The notes beneath the pieces were generated by a model. The model saw nothing but the letters and a program-made list of their open reading frames with translations, was not told the DNA's origin and made no database searches. Shown here piece after piece: positions 6,247 to 12,857 of a DNA stretch of 12,857 bases (its first letter is position 1; each line of letters starts with the position of its first letter). The stretch lies in NCBI GenBank assembly GCA_027296205.1, contig JAPUJM010000218.1, positions 1 through 12,857 on the forward strand, written 5' to 3'. The stretch comes from Actinomycetota bacterium. GTDB lineage: Bacteria; Actinomycetota; Acidimicrobiia; Spongiisociales; ZC4RG35. Position numbers and translations under genes: made by a program.

Positions 6247-7392
6247 ATGGGCAGCCTGGTGGTTTTTCCTTTCAAGACCGAGCGTCCCGACGTCGTGTTG
6301 AAGAACGTGCGAATCGCCGCCCATCACGAATCGGTCGGCAGGGTCCTCTGTGTCGGGTCCCATCAGGAGACGACATACCGGGCAGTCGAGGAGGCGATTC
6401 CGGGGATCGTCTCCAAGACCGGCACGCCCGTGGACTTGGTTCTGCAAGACCGGATCGGGACCAAGCGGGCCGGCAAAGGAGACGGGATGAACACCGGTCT
6501 CCGCTACTTCGTTGATTCCGACTGCGACCGCCTCCACTTCTATGACGCCGACATCACCAGCTTCGACGACACATGGATCACCAAGGCGGAGACATCGGCC
6601 GACCTCGGGTACGACATGGTGCGTCACTACTTCCCGCGTTCTGCCACAGACGGAATGGTGACCTGGATGATCACCCGTCCGGGGTTCGCCATCCTCTTCC
6701 CGGACAGTGAACTGTCTTGCATACACCAGCCGCTCGGCGGTGAGTTGGCACTCAGCCGAGAAGCGGCCGGGACCATCGCCGGCGACTCCAACGTTCTCCG
6801 ACAGAGCGATTGGGGCATAGACACTCTCATCTCCTTCAGCGCAGTGCAGCATGGCATGTCGATCTCCGAGGTCTACATGCCCCAGGGAAAGCTTCACAAG
6901 CTGTACGGGCAACTCACCGACATTCGCCGCATGGTGATCGAGTGCTTCTCAGCCATCCAGGCACTCAGGGGGCATGTTCTCGACCGACGCATCACCCATG
7001 ATGTCGAGCCGGCAGAGGGTGTCCCCGCGTCGATCACCGGGAAGACCGGCTACGACTTCGCAGCCACGATGACACTCATCCCCAAAACGTTCACTTTTCG
7101 CCAGCTGGACGTGCTGGCGACTCTCCCCGCTCCCGTCATGGAAGGAATGCTCTCGGCCCACACCGGCAAGGTGTCTTTCTTGAATGAGTCGCTTTGGCAT
7201 GATGTCTACCTGGCTCTCCTCGAGGAGTACATCGAAGGTGACGACGACTGGGAAGAAGTGCTCTTCCTGGTATGGGTGGTGCGAGTTCTGGCTTACACCA
7301 CCGACGTGGCAGACGCCGGATATGACAGTGCCCTCCGGTATCTGGAAGGGACGATTCACCGATACCGGGAGCGTTCCGCTCCAGACACATAG
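6247..7392 (+). CDS. mgs: Mannosylglycerate synthase (GT78, single-step)
   Basis: 381 aa. The family joins mannose from GDP-mannose to D-glycerate in one step, giving the compatible solute 2-alpha-mannosylglycerate. The protein recalls the Rhodothermus marinus enzyme along its length: start S-L-V-V-F-P-F-K; G-K-G-D-G-M-N-T; H-F-Y-D-A-D-I-T-S-F; W-I-T-K-A-E; V-R-H-Y-F-P-R; Q-P-L-G-G-E-L; S-D-W-G-I-D-T-L; H-K-L-Y-G. From the ATG at 6247 the metal/nucleotide residues fall at Asp100, Asp102 and His217, the same numbers as in R. marinus, which fixes this start; a frame extension to 6151 would overlap rnpB. Slightly shorter than the R. marinus protein (397 aa). Cytoplasmic. The two-step pathway genes (mpgS/mpgP) are not here. 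A TGGTGC-GTC-GCACCA hairpin follows the stop. Confidence 0.93.
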   Translation: MGSLVVFPFKTERPDVVLKNVRIAAHHESVGRVLCVGSHQETTYRAVEEAIPGIVSKTGTPVDLVLQDRIGTKRAGKGDGMNTGLRYFVDSDCDRLHFYDADITSFDDTWITKAETSADLGYDMVRHYFPRSATDGMVTWMITRPGFAILFPDSELSCIHQPLGGELALSREAAGTIAGDSNVLRQSDWGIDTLISFSAVQHGMSISEVYMPQGKLHKLYGQLTDIRRMVIECFSAIQALRGHVLDRRITHDVEPAEGVPASITGKTGYDFAATMTLIPKTFTFRQLDVLATLPAPVMEGMLSAHTGKVSFLNESLWHDVYLALLEEYIEGDDDWEEVLFLVWVVRVLAYTTDVADAGYDSALRYLEGTIHRYRERSAPDT

Positions 7393-7393
7393 T

Positions 7394-7408
7394 TGGTGCG
7401 TCGCACCA
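7394..7408 (+). terminator. Short hairpin just after mgs
   Basis: TGGTGC, loop GTC, GCACCA: a perfect six-pair stem two bases after the mgs stop. No T tract. It may end or attenuate transcription before the SRAP gene. Confidence 0.35.
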
Positions 7409-7425
7409 CCGGATAGACCCGACCG

Positions 7426-7431
7426 TAGGCT
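7426..7431 (+). promoter_or_regulatory. Possible -10 hexamer (TAGGCT), leaderless spacing, SRAP gene
   Basis: TAGGCT followed by 8 bases and the ATG at 7440, with no Shine-Dalgarno between. The spacing matches the sites before mgs and the selenoprotein gene. Confidence 0.4.
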
Positions 7432-7439
7432 CAGACTTC

Positions 7440-8123
7440 ATGTGCGGACGATTCTCGATCACCGGCGATCTCGACTTCTACGCCGAGTACTTCGGGGTGG
7501 ACAACGTGATCACGGAGTCGCTCGGGAAGAGTTGGAACGTGGCACCGACCGATCCTGTGTACGTGGTTGGCGAGAAGGACGGCGAAAGACAACTCGGGAC
7601 GATGAATTGGGGTCTGGTCCCCCATTGGGCTGCCAACACCAAGACTATCCACATCAACGCTCGCGCCGAGACCGTCGACACGAATGCGGCATTTCGGGAC
7701 TCCTTCGCCACCAAGAGATGCCTCATCCCCGCCGACGGCTTCTACGAATGGGAAGCGCCGGAAAAAGGGCGCACTCCTCACTGGGTCTACCGCGCCGACG
7801 GACACCCGATGGTCTTTGCAGGAATCTGGGCCGCTCGGATCGACCCAAAGACCGAAGACTGGCGCCGTACCTGTTCGATCATCACGACCGCTGCCGAGGG
7901 GGTCATCGCATCCATCCACCATCGGATGCCGGTGTCGCTGACCTCCGAGGTGTGGAATGCATGGCTCGACCGGGACCTCACCGAGCCGGCGGCGGTTCGG
8001 GCCCTCATGCTGCCCATCGATTCGGGCATTCTGATGGAGCACCCTGTTTCCAGGAAGGTGAACACGGTACGCAACAACGACGCAGGGCTGAGAGATCAGA
8101 TTGAGCGGGAAACTCTATTCTGA
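7440..8123 (+). CDS. SRAP-domain abasic-site shielding protein (YedK/HMCES family)
   Basis: 227 aa, the usual length. These proteins crosslink through Cys2 to abasic sites in single-stranded DNA and so protect them from breakage. All key residues are seen: M-C-G-R-F at the start (Cys2 is exposed after methionine removal, which fixes the ATG), N-A-R-A-E-T (Asn73, Arg75, Glu77), G-F-Y-E-W (Glu103) and I-H-H-R-M-P (His160 in the H-x-R-M-P pattern), equivalent to Asn75, Glu105 and His160 of E. coli YedK. W-G-L-V-P-H-W is also typical. Cytoplasmic. It follows mgs after a 47-base gap with a hairpin and possible promoter, so it may be a separate unit leading into the lipoprotein gene 49 bases on. 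Confidence 0.95.
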   Translation: MCGRFSITGDLDFYAEYFGVDNVITESLGKSWNVAPTDPVYVVGEKDGERQLGTMNWGLVPHWAANTKTIHINARAETVDTNAAFRDSFATKRCLIPADGFYEWEAPEKGRTPHWVYRADGHPMVFAGIWAARIDPKTEDWRRTCSIITTAAEGVIASIHHRMPVSLTSEVWNAWLDRDLTEPAAVRALMLPIDSGILMEHPVSRKVNTVRNNDAGLRDQIERETLF

Positions 8124-8172
8124 TCGGGGACCTGGTGAAGCAGGCCATCTCACCACTGCCCTTCCGGACGCT

Positions 8173-9858
8173 GTGAAGCTTCTCCGGACGTCTCCTCTCA
8201 TCCTTTTTGCCGTGATGGCCGCGGCCTGCTCTTCTCTGGTCGGAGAAACTCCCACCAACCCCGCTCCGAGCTCGGCCGATACGGCAGACACGATCACACC
8301 CATCGCTCGGGACTGCGTCGCTGGGGTCGCCGAGGGATCCGTTGCAGTCGATTCGGGTGATGCCGCCGGCGACGCACTCTTTCTGTCGGGCGAGCTGTTC
8401 GTCTGTTCCGATGATGTAGTGGTCGTGGGAGAATTCGACCTCACCGAAGTAGCCGTCGGGGCGCAACTGGCAGCAGCCGTCGAAGGCCCCCTTCTCTATC
8501 CCCATCCCCGACTGGCCGCTGAGATCGGTCGGCTGAAGCCTGTCAGAGTCCACCTCATCGGCAGTGTCGACGTGATTTCGCCACCCGATGCCACCGTGCT
8601 CCACCATGGGATCGGCGACGCCGTCGATTACACGAAAACCGTGCTCGGGGTCACCGAGGAAATGAGTCTTCCGGCACAGCCCGATGCGTCGACGATCGTG
8701 AAGACCGTCGCTGCGATCCGGAGCAGAGACCATGTGGTGATTCCGGGAACATCGTCTGCCCCGACCGAGCCAGGTATTCCTGTGCTCAACACCGACGAAG
8801 TCGTCCGGGGTCTCGCCGTGCCCACGACGGCCAACTCGATCTGGATGGTGGATGCGGCCGATCCGATAACCATCCTTCTCGCGGCAGCCACCGGACGATC
8901 CGTCGGGGCAACAGCCATTGCAATCGACGCTGAGGATGTCCTTGGATATCCCGAGGTCGGTGAGGCCATCGCAGGTCACTCGGCCGACGCGATCAGGTTT
9001 GTCGGTAGGGCACCAGCAGCAGATCCCTGGCAGCTCACCGTTCTCTCCAATGGACGACAAGTACCCGGCGGTGGGTTCTACATCCTTCCCAAGGACAACC
9101 CGCGTCGATACCTGGCCTTCTACGGGCATCCGGGAATAGCCTCTCTGGGGGTGCTTGGCGAACAGGGGCCAGAGGCGACCCTCGAGCGAATGAAGCCGTT
9201 CCTCGACGATTATGCAGGCGACGGGTCGCACGTGGTGTCGACGTTCGAAATCATCGCGACAGTTGCCAGCGCCGGTGACGGTGACGACGGCAACTACAGC
9301 ACGGAATGGCCCGCCTCGAAGTTCGACGACTGGATCCGGACCGCCAGGGAGAATGACGCTTATGTGGTCCTCGATCTGCAGCCGGGACGCAGCGATTTCC
9401 TGACGCAGGCCAAACGCTACGAAGATCTGCTGCTATTCCCGTTCGTCGGGCTGGCCCTGGACCCCGAATGGAGATTGAAACCCGATCAGGTGCACCTTCG
9501 ACAGATCGGGAGTGTCGATGCGGCCGAGATCAACGAAGTGGTCCACTGGCTGGCGGATCTTGTCCGTGACAACGGCTTGCCCCAAAAGATGCTCATGCTC
9601 CATCAATTCTCCGATTTCATGATCCGGAACCGGGAAACACTGGAAGAGCGGCCCGAGATCCAGATGATCATTCAGATCGATGGCAACGGCACCGAGCCGC
9701 AGAAGAACAGAACCTACTTCAACCTGACAAAGGAAGCCGCCGACGCTCACTGGTCGTGGGGTTGGAAGAACTTTTTCGACGAGGACGAACCAGGGCCACC
9801 CAGCCCGGAGAGCACCATGAGCAAGGAGCCGACTCCCGTCTACGTCAGTTACCAGTAG
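8173..9858 (+). CDS. Large lipoprotein with cell-wall-binding-repeat-2-like segments and a barrel-like C-terminal domain; function unknown
   Basis: 561 aa from GTG at 8173, chosen because it yields a proper lipoprotein signal (K-L-L-R, hydrophobic run, M-A-A-A-C, Cys19); a TTG at 8101 would give an unfit leader and overlap the SRAP gene. After a Ser/Thr/Pro linker, residues about 80-135 (V-V-V-V-G-E-F, then G-A-Q-L-A-A-A-V-E-G-P-L-L-Y and V-R-V-H-L-I-G-S-V) resemble one cell-wall-binding repeat 2 unit; a related unit may span about 215-280. Residues about 310-510 alternate strands and helices, with acidic residues at strand ends (Glu359, Asp401, Asp430 and Glu432 in A-L-D-P-E-W, Asp503), as in TIM-barrel glycosidase-like proteins. 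I do not recognise the family. Likely cell-surface. The tail after 535 is Pro/Glu-rich. Domain readings are by eye. Confidence 0.75.
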   Translation: MKLLRTSPLILFAVMAAACSSLVGETPTNPAPSSADTADTITPIARDCVAGVAEGSVAVDSGDAAGDALFLSGELFVCSDDVVVVGEFDLTEVAVGAQLAAAVEGPLLYPHPRLAAEIGRLKPVRVHLIGSVDVISPPDATVLHHGIGDAVDYTKTVLGVTEEMSLPAQPDASTIVKTVAAIRSRDHVVIPGTSSAPTEPGIPVLNTDEVVRGLAVPTTANSIWMVDAADPITILLAAATGRSVGATAIAIDAEDVLGYPEVGEAIAGHSADAIRFVGRAPAADPWQLTVLSNGRQVPGGGFYILPKDNPRRYLAFYGHPGIASLGVLGEQGPEATLERMKPFLDDYAGDGSHVVSTFEIIATVASAGDGDDGNYSTEWPASKFDDWIRTARENDAYVVLDLQPGRSDFLTQAKRYEDLLLFPFVGLALDPEWRLKPDQVHLRQIGSVDAAEINEVVHWLADLVRDNGLPQKMLMLHQFSDFMIRNRETLEERPEIQMIIQIDGNGTEPQKNRTYFNLTKEAADAHWSWGWKNFFDEDEPGPPSPESTMSKEPTPVYVSYQ

Positions 9859-9884
9859 ACCTGCCAAAATCGACGCTCACGTCG

Positions 9885-9891
9885 AAAGGAG
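9885..9891 (+). promoter_or_regulatory. Shine-Dalgarno of the F420 oxidoreductase gene
   Basis: AAAGGAG, five bases before ATG 9897. It selects this start over in-frame codons further upstream (to 9756) that would overlap the lipoprotein gene. It is the clearest ribosome binding site in the window, in contrast to the SD-less starts of neighbours. Confidence 0.8.
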
Positions 9892-9896
9892 CCCTG

Positions 9897-10889
9897 ATGA
9901 CGAGGTTCGCCTATTTCTGCGGCCATGAGCAATGGCAGCCCGAGGACCTTGTGTCCCATGCCGTCCTTGCCGAAAAGGCGGGATTCGACATGGTCGTCGT
10001 GTCGGAGCATTTCCATCCATGGGTCGACGACTTCTCCGCTTCCGGTTTCGCCTTCTCGACGATCGGGGCGATGGCTCAGGCAACCGAGAGTCTCGAACTG
10101 GCCACGGGAGTGACGACCCCGCTATTCCGATACCACCCGGGGGTCGTCGCCCAGGCCGCTGCCACGCTGGACCGTCTGTCGGGTGGGCGGTTCACTCTCG
10201 GGGTTGGCACCGGTGAGAACATCAACGAGGGGCCCCTCGGCTACGAGTTCCCAAAGTATGCCGAGCGCAACGCCCGCATGTCGGAGGCACTGCAGATCAT
10301 GAGACAGTTGCTCGACGGCAACAAGCTCACGTTCGACGGCGAGTACTACCGGACCGATCGGGCCCGGCTCTACTCGCCTCCGCTGGGACCGGTGCCGATC
10401 CTGATGGCTGCGGGCGGACCGAAGTCGGCCACTCTTGCCGGTCAACTTGCCCAGGGAGTCATCGCATCTGTCAAGGACCCAGCCGAAACCATCGAACGGG
10501 TGATCAAGCCCCTCGAGAAAGCCGCATCTGACTCCGGCAACCCGGATCCGACGGTTCTGACGACACGCTGGGCGCTGTTTGCCTCGAATGACGAGGAGGC
10601 CTGGGAGGCCCTTCAATCCTGGCGAGGGCTGCGTGCGCCCGGTCGGCTCGAAGCGGTCGACCCCCGAACACTCAGGGAGCGAGCCGACGAGCTCCCCCGC
10701 GAAGAAGTCCTCGGCCGTTACAGCCGGGTGGACTCCGCTGATCAAATCGTAGAGGTCTACCGGCCCCTGGTGCAGGGGCTGGACGCCGACATCGTCACCA
10801 TTCAGATGGCATCCCTCGACCAACCCGCCCTCATCACCCTGCTGGGCAGCGAGGTCCTCCCCGCCCTCAGATCACTTTCCGGCGCGTAG
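9897..10889 (+). CDS. F420-dependent LLM-class oxidoreductase, glucose-6-phosphate dehydrogenase (FGD)-like
   Basis: 330 aa; mycobacterial FGD1 is 336. FGD transfers hydride from glucose-6-phosphate to coenzyme F420 in the cytoplasm. Seen: V-V-S-E-H-F-H-P-W (Glu37, His38, Trp42, matching Asp39, His40, Trp44 of FGD1), T-P-L-F-R-Y-H-P, L-G-V-G-T-G-E-N-I-N-E (Glu107, matching Glu109), and A-A-G-G-P-K-S-A. Catalytic His, Trp and Glu are kept; the Asp before His is Glu. The phosphate-binding T-S-x-K of FGD1 is A-S-V-K here, so glucose-6-phosphate is not assured and another hydroxy substrate is possible. It implies the host makes F420. Follows the lipoprotein by 38 bases, same strand; ends 8 bases from a convergent gene. 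Confidence 0.88.
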   Translation: MTRFAYFCGHEQWQPEDLVSHAVLAEKAGFDMVVVSEHFHPWVDDFSASGFAFSTIGAMAQATESLELATGVTTPLFRYHPGVVAQAAATLDRLSGGRFTLGVGTGENINEGPLGYEFPKYAERNARMSEALQIMRQLLDGNKLTFDGEYYRTDRARLYSPPLGPVPILMAAGGPKSATLAGQLAQGVIASVKDPAETIERVIKPLEKAASDSGNPDPTVLTTRWALFASNDEEAWEALQSWRGLRAPGRLEAVDPRTLRERADELPREEVLGRYSRVDSADQIVEVYRPLVQGLDADIVTIQMASLDQPALITLLGSEVLPALRSLSGA

Positions 10890-10897
10890 AAACAGGT

Positions 10898-11563
10898 TCA
10901 GCCGACTCTCGTGATCAGCTCGACCAGTTGAACGAGTTGCTGTATCACGATCGGTGACAACCCAGGCAGGCCGGTGGCCACCATGAGCGACGGGACGATG
11001 CTCTTGAGCTCGGTGAGGATCACCAGCGCATCGTCGGTCTGTGTGGCGAGCAGCCGCTCCACCGGCGCGAGCATCTTGTCGGCGAGTCCCGGGCCAAACG
11101 AGGCAAAGAGGTCGATCCGATAGCCGTCGATGTCTCGAAGCACCATCACACGATCGCCACCCGTCTCGGGGGTGATGACGATTGTCTGAAAGTCCTCGCC
11201 GTCCTGACTGACTGCGGAGCCTTCGGCCGTGGTGACCGCGCCGGTGAGATAATTCCCCGAGCCCTGGGCAAACCCGGCCCAGAAGTTGGCGGCAACCGAG
11301 GCATCACCGCCTCGCAGAGCGGCGGCCACCTCACTGAAAGTCGCTCCTTCCCCGAGAGACGCCAGGGCAGCATGATTGGGCACGGCAAGATCAATGGCTG
11401 CGCTGAAATCGGGGGCGTTGAGATGGTCGATGAGTTCCAGCACGGCCTCCTCGGGCGTGGCGGCTCCGGGGCCCGCGGTGCCACTCGGAGAGGTGATCTC
11501 GGCGCTTCCACCACAGGCGACCAGGGCCACAGCCATCGCAGTCAGCAATCGACTAGGTCTCAT
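10898..11563 (-). CDS. Lipoprotein of unknown function
   Basis: 221 aa from ATG at 11563; another in-frame ATG at 11572 adds three residues. The 11563 start gives M-R-P-S-R then a hydrophobic run and lipobox A-L-V-A-C (Cys17), a clear lipoprotein signal. After a short Ser/Thr/Gly/Pro linker comes A-T-P-E-E-A-V-L-E-L-I-D-H-L-N, typical of small actinobacterial lipoproteins with a helix-plus-sheet domain resembling the NTF2-like/DUF4878 type, though I cannot confirm this. Later strands (F-Q-T-I-V-I-T-P, R-V-M-V-L-R-D-I-D-G-Y-R-I-D-L-F) fit, followed by a helical C-terminus. The start overlaps the end of the upstream membrane-protein gene, so the two are co-translated. No catalytic motif seen. 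Confidence 0.8.
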   Translation of the reverse strand: MRPSRLLTAMAVALVACGGSAEITSPSGTAGPGAATPEEAVLELIDHLNAPDFSAAIDLAVPNHAALASLGEGATFSEVAAALRGGDASVAANFWAGFAQGSGNYLTGAVTTAEGSAVSQDGEDFQTIVITPETGGDRVMVLRDIDGYRIDLFASFGPGLADKMLAPVERLLATQTDDALVILTELKSIVPSLMVATGLPGLSPIVIQQLVQLVELITRVG

Positions 11564-12092
11564 CGCCCACATATCCGGGCAGTCTCCCCGTAGGCCACAG
11601 GTCCCGGCGTCGCTCCTCGATGTTGAGACCCAGCGCCAACCAGAGCCATGTCAGGTAGGCGAGACCTGCCACCTCTTTGATCCAGCGCCAGGGGTCGGAC
11701 AGGGCGCGCTCCCACGCCAGCGACCAGAATGGTGCCTCTCCGGCGGGAATCTCCAACCCGAAGAACGGCCAGAGAAAGACCTCCTGGCTCACCCACATGG
11801 CGTCCAGGACGAGATGTAGCAGCCACCCGATTCCCAATGCCATCCAGGCGCGCCGGCGTCGTCCCCGTCGGGTGAACACGAGAACCAGAGCCATGTAGAT
11901 GCTGGGCAAGAGCAGGGAATGAAACCAAAGCTCTCCTGTGGAGTAGCGATCAGCCAGGATAAGGGTGCCGATCGGAAGATCGATCAGGTCAGGAAGGATC
12001 GCACCAAAGAGCAGAAACCGAATATCGACCTTGGGATCGCGAAAGATCCACCGGAAGAGCCACAGGCTCGCCCCGAGGTGCCAGAACAGCAT
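11553..12092 (-). CDS. DUF457/YdjM-like membrane protein (putative metal-dependent hydrolase)
   Basis: 179 aa, ATG at 12092 three bases after the zinc-ribbon gene's stop. About four membrane segments (24-42, 55-73, 82-100, 141-158). The family pattern of polar residues in or near helices is seen: His5, L-P-D-L-I-D (Asp35, Asp38), W-F-H-S-L (His58) and L-L-H-L-V-L-D (His93, Asp97). Members are called membrane-bound metal-dependent hydrolases from such His/Asp pairs; no substrate is established. The R-R-G-R-R-R-R loop is probably cytoplasmic. The C-terminal region has two Trp-rich stretches and a basic tail. It overlaps the following lipoprotein gene by 11 bases, forming a tight operon. Confidence 0.72.
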   Translation of the reverse strand: MLFWHLGASLWLFRWIFRDPKVDIRFLLFGAILPDLIDLPIGTLILADRYSTGELWFHSLLLPSIYMALVLVFTRRGRRRRAWMALGIGWLLHLVLDAMWVSQEVFLWPFFGLEIPAGEAPFWSLAWERALSDPWRWIKEVAGLAYLTWLWLALGLNIEERRRDLWPTGRLPGYVGDET

Positions 12093-12095
12093 GAG

Positions 12096-12803
12096 TCAAG
12101 CGACGAGGATCCTGCGACAATGCACGCATCGAGGCAACTCGGAGCTGAACGCCTCAATCTCCTCAGCCGGCGAGAGAGTCATGTGGCATCCACCACAAAC
12201 GCTGTGGTCGTAAGTGGCAACAGCGACACCTTCTTTGATCCGTCGCAGCTTCTCGTAAAGCTCCATGAGGTCGTCATCTATCGGGCGAACGGCTTCCTTC
12301 TTCCGATCCTCCTTGCGTGCCAATTCCCCGTCGATCTGTTTCCACTGCCGCTTGATAGACGTTTCCAGCTCCGTTTTCTCACTGTTCGCTGCTTCGATTT
12401 CGGTATTGAGTGAATTGACCTCGTCGCGGGCCGGGTCGATGTCCTCCAGCATCTGGAGGACCCGCTCCTCCATTGCGTCACGCTGTCCTCTCAACCCCTG
12501 AACTTCAAGCCGCATGAACTCGGTCTCCCGGGCGCTCATCCCGCCGGCGAACAACCGGGTCTCGTGCTCGTTCAGCTTCGTCTCGAGAATCTCGAACTCC
12601 CCCTCCGACTTGTCCAACTGAAGTTCGAGCTGTCTCAGAATCGTGGCAGAGGCGTCTCTTTTCGCCTCGAGGTCCTGAAGCTCGGAGTCGGCCCTCTTAT
12701 AGATCTCCAACTCGGGCAGGGACTCCCGTTTCTCGAGGAGGCGATCGATCTGCAGATCCAGGGTTTGAACATCGAGAAGATCGGCGAGACTCAGTAGCTC
12801 CAT
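12096..12803 (-). CDS. Coiled-coil protein with C4 zinc ribbon (DUF164/zf-RING_7 type)
   Basis: 235 aa. Residues about 5-190 are a long, charged heptad-like coiled coil broken near residues 85-95 (F-A-G-G-M-S-A-R-E-T-E-F), the hairpin turn typical of this family (for example HP0958 and CT398). The C-terminus has C-G-G-C (Cys203, Cys206) and C-V-H-C (Cys226, Cys229), a four-cysteine zinc ribbon, with the family's M-T-L-S-P between. Known members bind RNA or partner proteins; the actinobacterial role is unknown to me. Start ATG at 12803; no Shine-Dalgarno, but TAGCCT lies 10 bases before it (12814-12819). First of three minus-strand genes. I could not assign the remaining 54 bases (12804-12857). 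Confidence 0.88.
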   Translation of the reverse strand: MELLSLADLLDVQTLDLQIDRLLEKRESLPELEIYKRADSELQDLEAKRDASATILRQLELQLDKSEGEFEILETKLNEHETRLFAGGMSARETEFMRLEVQGLRGQRDAMEERVLQMLEDIDPARDEVNSLNTEIEAANSEKTELETSIKRQWKQIDGELARKEDRKKEAVRPIDDDLMELYEKLRRIKEGVAVATYDHSVCGGCHMTLSPAEEIEAFSSELPRCVHCRRILVA

Positions 12804-12857
12804 GCGGTTGCGGAGGCTAGTGGCGATCTAGGTCCAAGTTTGCGGGTCGAAGGCTGT

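Noticed and set aside
8101..8172. TTG start at 8101 for the large lipoprotein
   Set aside because: It puts a charged leader before the signal sequence and overlaps the SRAP gene; the GTG at 8173 gives a normal lipoprotein signal.
8005..9231. Long minus-strand frame (408 codons) opposite the SRAP and lipoprotein genes
   Set aside because: It is rich in Gly/Arg/His/Cys as expected from the complement of GC-rich coding DNA, with no domain, while the plus-strand genes have clear signals.
9756..9896. Upstream extension of the F420 oxidoreductase frame
   Set aside because: It lies inside the lipoprotein coding region; a strong Shine-Dalgarno precedes ATG 9897, where the family similarity begins.
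12804..12857. Possible 3' end of an upstream minus-strand gene
   Set aside because: Two frames end in TAG in this stretch, but only about a dozen residues are visible in either and nothing is recognisable.

Overview
The window looks like chromosomal DNA from a GC-rich actinobacterium (Actinomycetota), most plausibly a deep lineage such as Acidimicrobiia. The clues are an F420-dependent oxidoreductase of the FGD type, a lipoprotein with cell-wall-binding-repeat-2-like segments, frequent GTG/TTG starts, and TAnnnT hexamers placed 8-9 bases before start codons, as in leaderless actinobacterial genes. The taxonomy is inferred; no 16S rRNA or other phylogenetic marker is present.

Layout. (1) 2-1900, plus strand: end of a System I cytochrome c maturation operon: the 3' end of ccmF, a CcmH fused to a TPR (CcmI-like) domain, and a CcmG/DsbE-like thioredoxin, with overlapping stops and starts. 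(2) 1911-3305, minus: a PAF-acetylhydrolase-like serine hydrolase with membrane segments at its N-terminus. (3) 3467-4078, minus: a thioredoxin-fold lipoprotein whose active site reads W-UGA-P-T-C, so an in-frame TGA replaces the first cysteine of the CxxC. With a SECIS-like hairpin just downstream, this is a strong selenoprotein candidate and the most interesting item here. (4) 4176-4634, plus: gamma-glutamylcyclotransferase-like protein; 4684-5334, minus: AqpZ-like aquaporin. (5) 5462-6220, plus: a small four-helix membrane protein, then rnpB (RNase P RNA, type A) and a hairpin terminator. (6) 6247-10889, plus: mannosylglycerate synthase (single-enzyme GT78 type), an SRAP abasic-site protein, a large unrecognised lipoprotein, and an FGD-like F420 oxidoreductase. 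(7) 10898-12803, minus: a likely operon encoding a coiled-coil/zinc-ribbon protein, a DUF457-type membrane protein and a lipoprotein.

Themes. Two extracytoplasmic thioredoxin-fold proteins (CcmG with CLQC; the Sec candidate with UPTC) and CcmH (CPVC) point to active thiol/selenol chemistry outside the membrane. Mannosylglycerate synthase and aquaporin suggest osmotic adaptation. No selA, selB, selC or selD lies in the window, so the selenoprotein call depends on the rest of the genome. No mobile element, CRISPR array, tRNA or rRNA was seen, and no gene-free stretch exceeds 300 bases.
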